From: Verrucomicrobiales bacterium
Lineage (GTDB): Bacteria; Verrucomicrobiota; Verrucomicrobiae; Limisphaerales; UBA1100
Reading direction: 5' to 3'
Assembly: GCA_002721895.1 (NCBI GenBank)
Contig: PBLV01000046.1
Coordinates: 17,540 to 81,539, forward strand
Length of the DNA stretch: 64,000 bases
The notes under the pieces were generated by a model that was not told the origin of the DNA, did not search any database, and saw only the letters and a list, made by a program, of their open reading frames with translations. Made by a program: the position numbers and the translations under genes. This document shows positions 24,886 to 33,259 of this stretch, one piece after another (positions within the stretch are counted from its first letter, which is position 1; every line of letters starts with the position of its first letter).

Positions 24886-25274
24886 CACTGACCAAACAAT
24901 CCCGGCCGCGTGGCCAGCAGAACCTGTTTCACCCCCGCATTACGCAACAACCTGGCAATCTCCATGATGCGCTCATAGGACAACGAACGGTCCGCCTGAA
25001 GCGCGACAACCACCCCTGCCCCACGCCGCTGCAAGGCTTCGCCCAGCGCGTCGGCCGTGATGCGCTGATTGTCAAAATAAAGATGACCGCCGGCATCCAC
25101 GGCCACAGCCACGGCCTGACCAGGGACAGGCGGCCCAGTGTCTCCCACAGGCAGGTTTACCGCCTCGCCTGGAGCCATCATCAGAAGAAAATAAAGGAGC
25201 AAAAAGAACACCCCCGCCAAGGGCGCAGCCTCAGGCGACCGACAAAGCAGTTTTGCGCGACGGGGAAATTTCAT
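24885..25274 (-). CDS. ExbD/TolR-family biopolymer transport protein
   Basis: A 129-residue protein with a single membrane helix (PLAGVFFLLLYFLLMMAPG) after a basic start, followed by a periplasmic domain: VAVDAGGHLYFDNQRITADA and VVALQADRSLSYERIMEIAR, ending in a strand. The order and spacing match ExbD/TolR proteins. The helix lacks the usual conserved Asp of ExbD (here the segment is wholly uncharged), which is needed for proton passage in E. coli. That is unusual and should be checked by alignment. It overlaps ExbB by 4 bases. Confidence 0.75.
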   Translation of the reverse strand: MKFPRRAKLLCRSPEAAPLAGVFFLLLYFLLMMAPGEAVNLPVGDTGPPVPGQAVAVAVDAGGHLYFDNQRITADALGEALQRRGAGVVVALQADRSLSYERIMEIARLLRNAGVKQVLLATRPGLFGQ

Positions 25275-26023
25275 TTCTTCTTCGCACCCTTACGGGCCGT
25301 GGGTTTGTCATCTGCCGCGCTGAGATCCTCCACCATGCGCACGGCGTCCAGAGAGGTTTTTTCCATGGCCAGCACGAGGCTGCCGATTTCCGCGACGAGA
25401 AAATTGTAGGCCGCGTAAGCAGGAATGCCGATGGCCAGTCCCAGCGCGGTGGGGGTCAACGCACGGGAAAAGTGTGCATGGAGATTGGTCACCACCTCGT
25501 CCGTCATGAACCCCAGTACGGTGCCCAGCAAGCCCAGCAGCGGCGCCACTTGACCCACGGTGGCCAGCACCCACAAGTTGCGTTCTAAGCGCGCCACTTC
25601 GCCGGCGCCGGCGGCTTCCAAGGTTTCCTTCAATTCATCACGACTGCGGTCACGATTCACGATCACCTCGCGCACCAGCCGTGCCGCCGGGCTGGGCGTG
25701 GCTTCACAGATGGAAATGGCTTCCACAATGTTGCCTCGTGACAACACGTTGCCCAAGCCTCCGACAAACTCCGTCGTGTTGATCTGCACACGATGATAAA
25801 GGAGATAACGTTCCGCAAACACCACGATGCCCGCCGCCGCCGCCAGCAACAACAGCCAGTTCATTGGGTTTTCCAGCAACGCCGGGGCATCCCTCTCTGA
25901 ACCGGCTTGTTCCGCGACCGTGTCATCATGCGCGGCATCCCCGGCAGACGGTTGACCTCCCCCGCAGCCCAACAGAAAAACAAGCCCCAGCACCGCGATG
26001 TTGATCCAGAAAAATTGCTTCAT
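25271..26023 (-). CDS. ExbB/TolQ-family proton channel subunit with N-terminal lipobox-like segment
   Basis: A 250-residue protein. The C-terminal half has the MotA/TolQ/ExbB pattern: LERNLWVLATVGQVAPLLGL, LGTVLGFMTDEVV, and RALTPTALGLAIGIPAYAAY. The start at ATG 26023 gives MKQFFWINIAVLGLVFLLGC, which looks like a signal with a lipobox ending in Cys20, then a charged Gly/Asp-rich stretch before the first family helix. ExbB does not usually carry a lipoprotein signal; some relatives have a cleaved signal and an N-terminal extension. It is first in the operon ExbB-ExbD-TonB-like-zinc-ribbon, all overlapping. Confidence 0.85.
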   Translation of the reverse strand: MKQFFWINIAVLGLVFLLGCGGGQPSAGDAAHDDTVAEQAGSERDAPALLENPMNWLLLLAAAAGIVVFAERYLLYHRVQINTTEFVGGLGNVLSRGNIVEAISICEATPSPAARLVREVIVNRDRSRDELKETLEAAGAGEVARLERNLWVLATVGQVAPLLGLLGTVLGFMTDEVVTNLHAHFSRALTPTALGLAIGIPAYAAYNFLVAEIGSLVLAMEKTSLDAVRMVEDLSAADDKPTARKGAKKK

Positions 26024-26136
26024 TCTGCTCTGATAATCGGCGGCGTTTATAGCCGCTTGACCCGGAAGTTCCCAGCCCAAAGCCCACTGGAATAACTTCG
26101 CCTTGCCGCCCTCACCCCGGCTGCCATCCTCCGTCC

Positions 26137-26517
26137 ATGGAATCGCCCGATCAGCTCCGCGAACTGTTCCGCATGCAAAAGGCCCTCAACGAACGCATCG
26201 GCGTCCACACCGATGGCATGACCGACGAGCAAAAGACCGAGTGGGTGCTCAACTATTGCCGCGCCATGAGCCAGGAACTCGCGGAACTGACCGACAGTGT
26301 GCCATGGAAATGGTGGGCGAAATACCAAAAACTCGACGAACAAAATGCGCGCGTTGAAGTGGTGGATATGTTTCATTTTCTCATCAGCCTCGCGCAAGTG
26401 CTGGGCATGAGCGCGGATGATGTTTACGAAGCCTACCTGAAAAAGAACGAAGTCAACTTCCAGCGGCAGGAAAGTGGCTACACGGAAAAAGACCACGAGG
26501 ATTCCAAGCACATCTAA
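26137..26517 (+). CDS. Dimeric all-alpha dUTPase-type NTP pyrophosphohydrolase
   Basis: A 126-residue protein of the MazG-like all-alpha NTP pyrophosphatase group (dUTPase_2 type). The metal-binding acidic motifs are visible: SQELAELTDS (ExxE-like) and RVEVVDMFHFLISLAQ (ExxD on the second helix), with VPWKWWAKYQKLDEQ between them. The C-terminal NEVNFQRQESGYTEK also matches dimeric dUTPases. It probably converts dUTP to dUMP and pyrophosphate, keeping uracil out of DNA. Its stop overlaps the start of the hpt gene (TAATG), and both are nucleotide-metabolism genes. Confidence 0.82.
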   Translation: MESPDQLRELFRMQKALNERIGVHTDGMTDEQKTEWVLNYCRAMSQELAELTDSVPWKWWAKYQKLDEQNARVEVVDMFHFLISLAQVLGMSADDVYEAYLKKNEVNFQRQESGYTEKDHEDSKHI

Positions 26518-27077
26518 TGCCCCCCACCCCGCCACCGGCTCACCTCCGCGGGGAGATTGAGAGCGTCCTCATCGACGAGACGGAAATCGCCAAGCGCGTC
26601 CGGGAAATGGCAGCGGATATCGAGCGAAACTTCGTCGGCAAAGATTTACTTGTCGTTGCGCTGCTCACGGGCACGGTTCCTTTTCTAGCCGACCTCATCC
26701 GGCACATCACCCTGCCCTTGCGGCTGGATTTTATGGGAGTTTCAAGCTACGGCAACAACACCACGCCGGGCGAACTGGTCTTCACCAAAGAACTGCGACT
26801 GGAGGCACAAGGCCGCGACGTGCTGCTGGTCGATGACATCCTCGACACGGGCAAAACTCTTCGTGCCGTCTTGGACAAACTTCACGCCTTGGAACCCAGC
26901 AGCCTGAAAACCTGCGTTCTTCTGGAAAAGAAATCCCGCCGTGCCGAGGAAATTACTGCCGACTATGTGGGCTTTGAAATTCCCGATGCCTTCGTCGTGG
27001 GCTACGGCTTGGACTATGCCGAGCGTTACCGAAACCTGCCATTCATCGGCGTGCTGAAACCGGAGGTGTACACATGA
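26517..27077 (+). CDS. hpt: Hypoxanthine phosphoribosyltransferase
   Basis: A 186-residue purine salvage enzyme that joins hypoxanthine or guanine to PRPP. The PRPP-binding motif is DVLLVDDILDTGKTL near residue 101. Other family parts are VVALLTGTVPFLADLIRHI (PPi loop), LDFMGVSSYGNNT (flexible loop with Ser-Tyr) and VGYGLDYAERYRNLPFIG at the C-terminus. The length is typical. The start overlaps the dUTPase gene and the end overlaps moaD by 4 bases, so dUTPase-hpt-moaD-moaE form one unit. Confidence 0.95.
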   Translation: MPPTPPPAHLRGEIESVLIDETEIAKRVREMAADIERNFVGKDLLVVALLTGTVPFLADLIRHITLPLRLDFMGVSSYGNNTTPGELVFTKELRLEAQGRDVLLVDDILDTGKTLRAVLDKLHALEPSSLKTCVLLEKKSRRAEEITADYVGFEIPDAFVVGYGLDYAERYRNLPFIGVLKPEVYT

Positions 27078-27319
27078 CTGTCACGGTGAAATTTTGGTCC
27101 TACTTTCGCGACCTCACCGGCTGCACCCAAACCACCACCAGCTTGCCCGAAGGGACAACGCTCGGCGCATTGCACCAGAAGATGATCGAGCAATTCCCCA
27201 AGCTCGCCGGCACTGGCAACTGTACCCTCAAGGCGGTCGGCGTGGATTATCAGGATGACGACCATGTTTTAAGCGACGGCGATGAGGTTTCGCTGTTCCC
27301 CCCCGTACAAGGTGGCTGA
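27074..27319 (+). CDS. moaD: Molybdopterin synthase small subunit MoaD
   Basis: An 81-residue ubiquitin-like sulfur carrier. It opens TVTVKFWSYFRDLTG and ends HVLSDGDEVSLFPPVQGG, with the C-terminal Gly-Gly whose thiocarboxylate supplies sulfur for the molybdopterin dithiolene. The beta-grasp length is normal. The ATG overlaps the hpt stop by 4 bases and moaE follows after 2 bases. The pair with MoaE makes the complete synthase; other molybdenum cofactor genes are not in the window. Confidence 0.94.
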   Translation: MTVTVKFWSYFRDLTGCTQTTTSLPEGTTLGALHQKMIEQFPKLAGTGNCTLKAVGVDYQDDDHVLSDGDEVSLFPPVQGG

Positions 27320-27321
27320 AG

Positions 27322-27699
27322 ATGAAGCGCGAAATCACACTGACCCCCCTCCCCATCACCGCCGCCGCGCAAGAAATGGGTAGCGACATGGGCGCGGTGG
27401 TCACCTTTCATGGCGTTGTCCGCGACAAGGAAGATGGAACTCCCATCTCCGCCATTGATTACGAGGCCAACGAGTTCATGGCCCGCCACCAGTTCGGCCT
27501 GATTTTTGATGCGCTCGAACAAGAGTGGCCACTGGAGTCCGTGCGACTCATCCACCGCTTGGGCGTGGTGCCAGTGAACGAACCCTCTCTCTGGGTGGAA
27601 GTGATCGCCCCACACCGCGCCGAGGCATTTGCCGCTTGCCAGCACCTGATTAACGAGATGAAAAGGAAGGTACCCATCTGGAAACACCCAGTCGCGTAG
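27322..27699 (+). CDS. moaE: Molybdopterin synthase large subunit MoaE
   Basis: A 125-residue catalytic subunit that turns precursor Z (cPMP) into molybdopterin using sulfur from MoaD. Family blocks: GAVVTFHGVVRDKEDG (Arg-rich pocket), IDYEANEFMA, RLIHRLGVVPVNEPSLWVEV, ACQHLINEMKRKVPIWKHPV, where the Lys residues KxKVPIWK are the catalytic/binding lysines. It is the last gene of the plus-strand unit and meets the uvrD-type helicase tail to tail after 6 bases. Confidence 0.94.
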   Translation: MKREITLTPLPITAAAQEMGSDMGAVVTFHGVVRDKEDGTPISAIDYEANEFMARHQFGLIFDALEQEWPLESVRLIHRLGVVPVNEPSLWVEVIAPHRAEAFAACQHLINEMKRKVPIWKHPVA

Positions 27700-27705
27700 G
27701 AGGTT

Positions 27706-29724
27706 TCAATCCAGCGCGGCACGCATGGCCGCGAACATGTCCGCGCCTTCCTCCACGCTCACTGGCTCCGCTGCCTTCTCATTCAAATCCTCAACCAGTG
27801 TGTCAGGAATTTCCTTCAAGAAACTCGAGGGATGACAGGGGACCACGGAGCCAAATTTTTTCCGGCTCAGGCAATGGGTCAGGGTCAGGGTCTTCATGGC
27901 CCGCGTAATGGCCACGTAGAACAATCGGCGTTCTTCATCCAGCGTGCCCTCTTCCATGGACCGCGTGTGGGGCAGCAACCCCTCCTCACAACCCACAAGG
28001 TGAACATGCGGATACTCCAGCCCCTTACAGCTATGGGTGGTAATCAGCGTCACCGCATCGCCGGCGTCCTCCTTTTCACTTTCGCGCTCGGCATCCAGAG
28101 TCAGGTCATCCAGGAATTGGCCCAGCCGTTCAGCAGGCAGGAGGTCATTCTTCTCGTCCATCGTGGCCACGAGATCCTTTAGATTCTGCATGCGGTTCTC
28201 GGCAGTTTCGAGATTCTTTTCTCCTTTGCGCAATTCCGCCGCATACTCGATCTCCGCAAGGAAATCCGTCGCCCATTGCACGAGCGAAAGGTGCTCATCC
28301 TTTAACCGGCCCCTGCATTGATACACCAACTCAATGAAATCCTCCATCGCCCGGCGCGTGCGCGGCTGAAAATCAGCGCGCACCAAGTCCTTGTTCGTGG
28401 CCGCCCACACACTGCAATCATGGGTCTGGCTGGCGGCCAACAGGCGCTCCATGGTCACGTCACTTAAGCCGCGCGACGGAACATTGGCGATACGCAGCAG
28501 ACTGGCATCGTCATTAGGGTTGATAAAGGTTTTTAAATAAGCCAGAAAGTCCCGAATTTCCCTCCGGTCAAAAAAACTTTGCCCACCAATGAGATGGTAG
28601 CGGACACCAGCAGCGCGCAGGGCTGTCTCCAGCGGCCGGGCCTGCATGTTGGTACGGAATAGGATGGCTTGTTCCCGCCAGGGAATGCGACGCGCCATGC
28701 GGTTGAACTCAATCTCATCCACCACCGTACGCGCCTCTTCATCCTCATCCTCGAAGGCCTGAAGGCGAATCAGGTCACCCTGACCATTGGCGGACCACAA
28801 TTGCTTTTCGCGCCGCTGGGGGTTGTTCCGAATGACGGCATTCGCGGCATCAAGAATCGTGTTGGTGGACCGGTAGTTTTGTTCCAGCTTGATCACCTTG
28901 ACGCCAGGAAAATGCTCCTCGAGGTTTAGCAAGTTTGTGACATCCGCGCCGCGCCAACCGTAGATGCTCTGATCGTCATCGCCCACCACGCAAACATTTT
29001 GATGCTCGTCGGCCAAGGCGCGCATCAATTCAAACTGCGCCGTGTTCGTGTCCTGATACTCGTCAACCATGATGAACCGGTACCGCGCGCGGCACTGTTC
29101 CAGGGCGTCGGGGTGCTCCTCGAAAAGTTTCAGCGTAAGCACCAGCAAGTCATCAAAATCAACAGCATTGCACGCCTTCAAGGCCGTGTCGTAACGGCGC
29201 CGTAAAGTCTCAGCCATTGCCAAACTGTCTTCATCGGCAAAAATGGAGCGGCCCGGGCCGGCGTTCTTAATGCGGCTCAAGAGCCCGTGCAGTTCGCGTG
29301 GGCCCACCTTCACATCCTTGCCTGAAATGGCCGCGAGAATTTTCTTCACCACGCCCAACTGTTCACTCTCACTGTAGATGACAAAATTGCGCTTATAGCC
29401 GAGCTTCTCAATGTGCCGCCGCAGAATGCGTACGCAGAGGGAGTGGAAGGTACAAATGGTGGGCTTTGTCGGCCGGCCGTCATCCCGGGCGGGCAACTTG
29501 GGGATGAGCTTGACCACACGCTGCTGCATTTCGCGCGCAGCCTTATTGGTGAACGTCACGGCCAAGATATGATCCGGCGGAATTCCCCGATCCACCATGT
29601 GCGCCACGCGATGAGTGAGCGTGCGCGTTTTACCCGTCCCGGCCCCGGCGAGAATGAGCACCGGCCCCTCGAGTGTGGCAGCAGCGTCACGTTGCTGGGG
29701 GTTTAGCCTGGAAAGATCGACCAT
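27706..29724 (-). CDS. pcrA: UvrD/PcrA-type ATP-dependent DNA helicase
   Basis: A 672-residue superfamily 1A helicase. It starts LSRLNPQQRDAAATLEGP (Q motif), then LILAGAGTGKTRTLTHRV (Walker A), AVTFTNKAAREMQ (Ia), FIMVDEYQDTNTAQF (DExx box), VVGDDDQSIYGWRGAD (III), KLEQNYRSTNTILDAAN (IV), VTLITTHSCKGLEYPHV (V) and RRLFYVAITRAM (VI). It unwinds DNA 3' to 5' in repair and fork maintenance. ATG 29724 is used since the family sequence begins there; the open frame goes on to 29778. PcrA versus Rep cannot be settled by eye. Confidence 0.93.
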   Translation of the reverse strand: MVDLSRLNPQQRDAAATLEGPVLILAGAGTGKTRTLTHRVAHMVDRGIPPDHILAVTFTNKAAREMQQRVVKLIPKLPARDDGRPTKPTICTFHSLCVRILRRHIEKLGYKRNFVIYSESEQLGVVKKILAAISGKDVKVGPRELHGLLSRIKNAGPGRSIFADEDSLAMAETLRRRYDTALKACNAVDFDDLLVLTLKLFEEHPDALEQCRARYRFIMVDEYQDTNTAQFELMRALADEHQNVCVVGDDDQSIYGWRGADVTNLLNLEEHFPGVKVIKLEQNYRSTNTILDAANAVIRNNPQRREKQLWSANGQGDLIRLQAFEDEDEEARTVVDEIEFNRMARRIPWREQAILFRTNMQARPLETALRAAGVRYHLIGGQSFFDRREIRDFLAYLKTFINPNDDASLLRIANVPSRGLSDVTMERLLAASQTHDCSVWAATNKDLVRADFQPRTRRAMEDFIELVYQCRGRLKDEHLSLVQWATDFLAEIEYAAELRKGEKNLETAENRMQNLKDLVATMDEKNDLLPAERLGQFLDDLTLDAERESEKEDAGDAVTLITTHSCKGLEYPHVHLVGCEEGLLPHTRSMEEGTLDEERRLFYVAITRAMKTLTLTHCLSRKKFGSVVPCHPSSFLKEIPDTLVEDLNEKAAEPVSVEEGADMFAAMRAALD

Positions 29725-29836
29725 GGGCGGCGCGAGTAAAACCGAGCCCGAAGCTCGCGCCAATGGGAAGTTAGTCACGGGTTGTTGAAAGCACTGCAGA
29801 CTCGCCCTCGGCGGTTTTCTGCCATAGTCTCAACCC

Positions 29837-30226
29837 GTGCTCTCGCGAAAAACACAAAAGACCGAGGCCAGTCAAGCCTCCTGGCGCACCGGCGACGAAC
29901 GCCTCGTTAAATTAACCGAGGCCGCCGCGGGTAAGGTGACAGCACTGCTGCAACGACAGGGCCGCCCGGAGGGCGTGTTGCGCGTTGCCGTGATTGGCGG
30001 CGGTTGTAGCGGACTCCAGTACAAAATGGATTTACAAGACGCACCCGTCAACCGGGACATCCTAGTGGAAAGCCAAGGCGTGCGCGTAGTGGTGGATCCC
30101 AAGAGCGCGCTCTATGTCACGGGCAGCGAGCTGGACTATAGTAACAGCCTTGAAGACGCCGGTTTCCAGGTCAACAACCCCAATGCCGCCACCACCTGTT
30201 CCTGCGGCGAAAGCTTCAGCGCCTAA
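29837..30226 (+). CDS. A-type iron-sulfur cluster carrier (IscA/ErpA/HesB)
   Basis: A 129-residue protein with an extended, poorly conserved N-terminus and the A-type carrier domain from about residue 24: VKLTEAAAGKVTALLQRQG, VAVIGGGCSGLQYKM (first Cys) and NPNAATTCSCGESFSA (CxC pair). The three cysteines bind and hand on iron-sulfur clusters to target proteins. The start is GTG 29837; a shorter form is possible since the first 20 residues are not family sequence. It directly abuts the hscB-like gene, which fits an iron-sulfur assembly pair away from the main isc operon. Confidence 0.92.
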   Translation: MLSRKTQKTEASQASWRTGDERLVKLTEAAAGKVTALLQRQGRPEGVLRVAVIGGGCSGLQYKMDLQDAPVNRDILVESQGVRVVVDPKSALYVTGSELDYSNSLEDAGFQVNNPNAATTCSCGESFSA

Positions 30227-30805
30227 ATGGACTGTTTCGCGCTGCTTGATGAGCCGCGACAACCTTGGCTGGATGCGGCGGCGTTAAAGGAAAAATTTCT
30301 TACTCAAAGCGCCCCGACCCATCCGGACAAATTCACCGAGGCCGCCGAAAAAGAAGCTGCCCAAGCCCGCTTCACAGAATTAAACACAGCCCATGAAACC
30401 TTGCGCGCTCCCAAGCATCGCCTAGCTCACCTCCTCACGCTTGAGCGCGGCGCCAAGCCTGGAGAGGTTCACGACATCCCTCCGGACACGGCGGATCTTT
30501 TCCTGACTGTGGGCAGCGCTTTAAAACCGGTTGACTCTTTTCTCTCAGAGCAGAACGCGCTCGACTCACCCTTGCTAAAAGCCAGAGCCATGCCCAGAGC
30601 TCTGGAACTGCTTGACCAAGTCAACACCCTGCAACAGGAAATCCACGGGCGACTGGAGGCCGCCGACAAACAACTCCAGGAACTAAACAATCATTGGCCA
30701 AGCGCCCGCGCGCTGGAGGCCGCCGAGCAGCTTTACCATGAGTACAGCTACCTCGGCCGCTGGTGCCAGCAACTGCAAGATCGCGCAGTGCGGCTCGGGT
30801 TTTAA
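30227..30805 (+). CDS. hscB: HscB-like J-domain co-chaperone
   Basis: A 192-residue protein with a J-domain-like N-terminus (CFALLDEPRQPWLDAAALKE) carrying the HPD motif at residues 32-34 (APTHPDKFTEAAEKEA), which activates an Hsp70 partner. A helical C-terminal part (LLDQVNTLQQEIHGRLEAAD) matches the HscB region that binds IscU. HscB works with HscA to release clusters from the IscU scaffold. The ATG follows the IscA-type gene stop with no gap. No hscA or iscU is in the window. Confidence 0.8.
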   Translation: MDCFALLDEPRQPWLDAAALKEKFLTQSAPTHPDKFTEAAEKEAAQARFTELNTAHETLRAPKHRLAHLLTLERGAKPGEVHDIPPDTADLFLTVGSALKPVDSFLSEQNALDSPLLKARAMPRALELLDQVNTLQQEIHGRLEAADKQLQELNNHWPSARALEAAEQLYHEYSYLGRWCQQLQDRAVRLGF

Positions 30806-30959
30806 AAAATCCTCCGCGCATATTGCGCGCACCGGGGAATGGGTGTACCTTGTTCCATGGGCAACAGGGGTCGCCATTCGGTCACCGCCAGCCAAGGGGC
30901 TCGTCCGGCCCGGGTTGCCCACACTTCTTCTCCCAAACTCATCTCAACCCAGGCATGTC

Positions 30960-31859
30960 ATGAAAATCTCAGCCCTGTCTTTAGCGCTGTTCCTTGCCGG
31001 CACAGTTGTCGGCTCGTCTCAGGAACGAATTTTCAAATTCCGTGATGGCACGACACTCCGGGCATCTGTCCACACTATGGGCACATGGGGACCCACCGCC
31101 CGGGGCCTAATCCTGAAAGTCAATGACGCCATTTACTTTCACGATTACCCCTCGGCCAAAGGCTCTCTGGCCCCACCCGTCAGCGAGTCCTCTGCCAACC
31201 CGGACGGCCTGCCCAGCTGTTCCCCGGCCCGGATCAGTTTCTACCATTTCGTGCCAGAAACACTTCGGGAACTCTCGGCCAACATGGGCAGCATGGCAGG
31301 CACCACGACCCCCAGCATACAGCGTGGCATCAACGCCGCTTTGAAAACCCCCGTGGGATTTCTGACCCCGTCTAGCACCAGCCTAACAATGGCTTGGCAG
31401 ATGCAGGTCGAGCAGGAAATGGGGGCGGCCTTTAAATCCGGGAAGGCCGTCTGGGGCAAACAAATCCGCGCTCGGGCGACCGCCGGGCAGGGCATGACGT
31501 CCCCCCAGCCCACGACCGCCACCACCCCGGCAATTGCAACGGCGGGAGACATGGCACCGGTTGCGGCCCCGGCAAATCTTCCGGTCGCAACTCCCGCCAA
31601 TACCGCCTCGTTGCAATTGCCGGCAAGGCGGATGATCTGGACAACCGGTTCCGGTTCCCGCAATCGCCTCGATTTGGACTACATCGGCTCCAACGCCTTC
31701 ACCATTCAGGGGTTGTTTGGCCGGCCAGATGAAGTCCGCGGAGAATGGTGGGGCTACCGCCAAATGCACATCACCGATTTCCCCAGCGCGCGGCGTTACA
31801 CCGTCGCGTGGTTTGGGTTCCAAAACGGCATCCTGCGAGCCGTGCGCATCGGGAACTGA
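30960..31859 (+). CDS. Secreted protein of unknown function
   Basis: A 299-residue protein with a signal peptide (MKISALSLALFLAGTVVGSS). The mature part has no family I recognise. It has RIFKFRDGTTLRASVHTMGT near the start, which resembles the strand pattern of PVC proteins that note a data type, a Thr/Pro/Ala-rich linker (residues 185-220) and a C-terminal part with GLFGRPDEVRGEWWGYRQMH. ATG 30960 is used because it begins the signal peptide; the open frame goes up to 30738 inside hscB. It is followed by the tandem PQQ-like genes. Confidence 0.65.
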   Translation: MKISALSLALFLAGTVVGSSQERIFKFRDGTTLRASVHTMGTWGPTARGLILKVNDAIYFHDYPSAKGSLAPPVSESSANPDGLPSCSPARISFYHFVPETLRELSANMGSMAGTTTPSIQRGINAALKTPVGFLTPSSTSLTMAWQMQVEQEMGAAFKSGKAVWGKQIRARATAGQGMTSPQPTTATTPAIATAGDMAPVAAPANLPVATPANTASLQLPARRMIWTTGSGSRNRLDLDYIGSNAFTIQGLFGRPDEVRGEWWGYRQMHITDFPSARRYTVAWFGFQNGILRAVRIGN

Positions 31860-31936
31860 TGCGCGCGCGGCGGCGGTGTATTTTGATTGAATCCCGCCGC
31901 CGCGCATCTTATCCAATGGGGAGTACAACATTCACC

Positions 31937-33160
31937 ATGCGCAAACTCATTGTTCTCTCCTTAATCTCACTCACCCTTCCAGCACTGGCCATCGACTGGC
32001 CACAATGGCGCGGCCCCAACCGCGACGGCATCAACACCGAGAAAAATCTTCTCGATGAATGGCCCGAGGACGGCCCCAAGCTGCTTTGGCGCGCCAAGGG
32101 CGTGGGCGCCGGCTTTTCCAGCGTGGTATCCTCGGGAGGCGTCCTCTATACGCTCGGCGACGTGGATGATGCCTGTTACCTCATCGCGCTGGACACCAAG
32201 GGCAACCATTTGTGGAAAGGCCGGGTGGGTGATCCGCAAGGCCATCGCGGCTATCCCGGCCCTCGCTCCACCCCGACCATTGCCGGCGGCAAAGCCTACG
32301 CCTTGGGCCAGCATGGCGACTTGGTTTGCTTCGACCTGAAAGCGAAGAAGGAATCTTGGCGTGTGAATGTGGCCTCTGACTTTGGCGGCCAAATGATGAG
32401 TGGATGGCGTTGGAGCGAATCACCGTTAGTGGATGGAGACAAGGTGGTAGTCACGCCCGGCGGAAGCAAGGGCGCGATGATTGCCCTCAACAAGGACAAC
32501 GGCGAGGTGATATGGCGCTGCAAGGATTTCAAGGATCGCGCGGGCTACAGTTCCATTATTATCCGCGAGATTGGCGGCCAGCGCCAATACATCCAATTGA
32601 CCGGCGAGAGCGTGGTGGGCGTGGACGCCGGCAACGGCAAGCTCCTTTGGCAGGCCGCCCGCAAGGGCCGCACGGCCGTGATCAGCACGCCGGTCTACGA
32701 CAAGGGACACCTCTTTGTCACCAGTGCCTATAATGTCGGCTGTAACGGCTTCAAGGTCTCCTACGAGAATGGCGAATTTACCGCCAAGGAGATTTACAAG
32801 CACGCCGGCAGTGTCGGCATGGCCAATCACCACGGCGGTGCCATCCGTGTGGGAGACCATGTTTACGGCTCCAATGGCGGCAATCTTTCCTGCATCGAGC
32901 TGGGCACCGGCAAAGTGATGTGGAACGAGCGCAGCGCGGGCAAGGGCGCCATCATCGTTGTGGGCGGCAAGATCATTCTGCGTACTGAGCGTGGCCCGGT
33001 TTCGCTCGTGAAATTATCACCCGACGGCTACGAAGAAATCAGCCGCTTCGAGCAGCCCGACCGCACGCGTGCACGGGCTTGGTCGCATCCCATCGTAAGC
33101 GATGGTGTCCTTTATCTGAAGGATCAGGACACCCTCTTCGCGTACGATCTGCGCAAATAG
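31937..33160 (+). CDS. Secreted PQQ-like beta-propeller protein, copy 1
   Basis: A 407-residue exported protein. After the signal (MRKLIVLSLISLTLPALA) comes DWPQWRGPNRDGINTEKNLL, the standard opening of PVC outer-membrane-assembly-like PQQ propellers. Blades repeat patterns such as ALDTKGNHLWKGRVG, LNKDNGEVIWRCKDF and VDAGNGKLLWQAARKG, each with the Trp docking motif. Such proteins may bind PQQ or act as structural scaffolds; no catalytic residues are evident. ATG 31937 is used. The next gene is a paralogue in tandem with closely matching order and wording, so this is a gene duplication. Confidence 0.9.
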   Translation: MRKLIVLSLISLTLPALAIDWPQWRGPNRDGINTEKNLLDEWPEDGPKLLWRAKGVGAGFSSVVSSGGVLYTLGDVDDACYLIALDTKGNHLWKGRVGDPQGHRGYPGPRSTPTIAGGKAYALGQHGDLVCFDLKAKKESWRVNVASDFGGQMMSGWRWSESPLVDGDKVVVTPGGSKGAMIALNKDNGEVIWRCKDFKDRAGYSSIIIREIGGQRQYIQLTGESVVGVDAGNGKLLWQAARKGRTAVISTPVYDKGHLFVTSAYNVGCNGFKVSYENGEFTAKEIYKHAGSVGMANHHGGAIRVGDHVYGSNGGNLSCIELGTGKVMWNERSAGKGAIIVVGGKIILRTERGPVSLVKLSPDGYEEISRFEQPDRTRARAWSHPIVSDGVLYLKDQDTLFAYDLRK

Positions 33161-33259
33161 ATTGAAGAGGCCGAGTCGCGCGGCTGGCGTAAATCCGGCA
33201 CCATACCGGCGATTCCAAAAAAGTGTTGTTCCGGGGGCCAAAAAGCCTACCCTCGGCAC

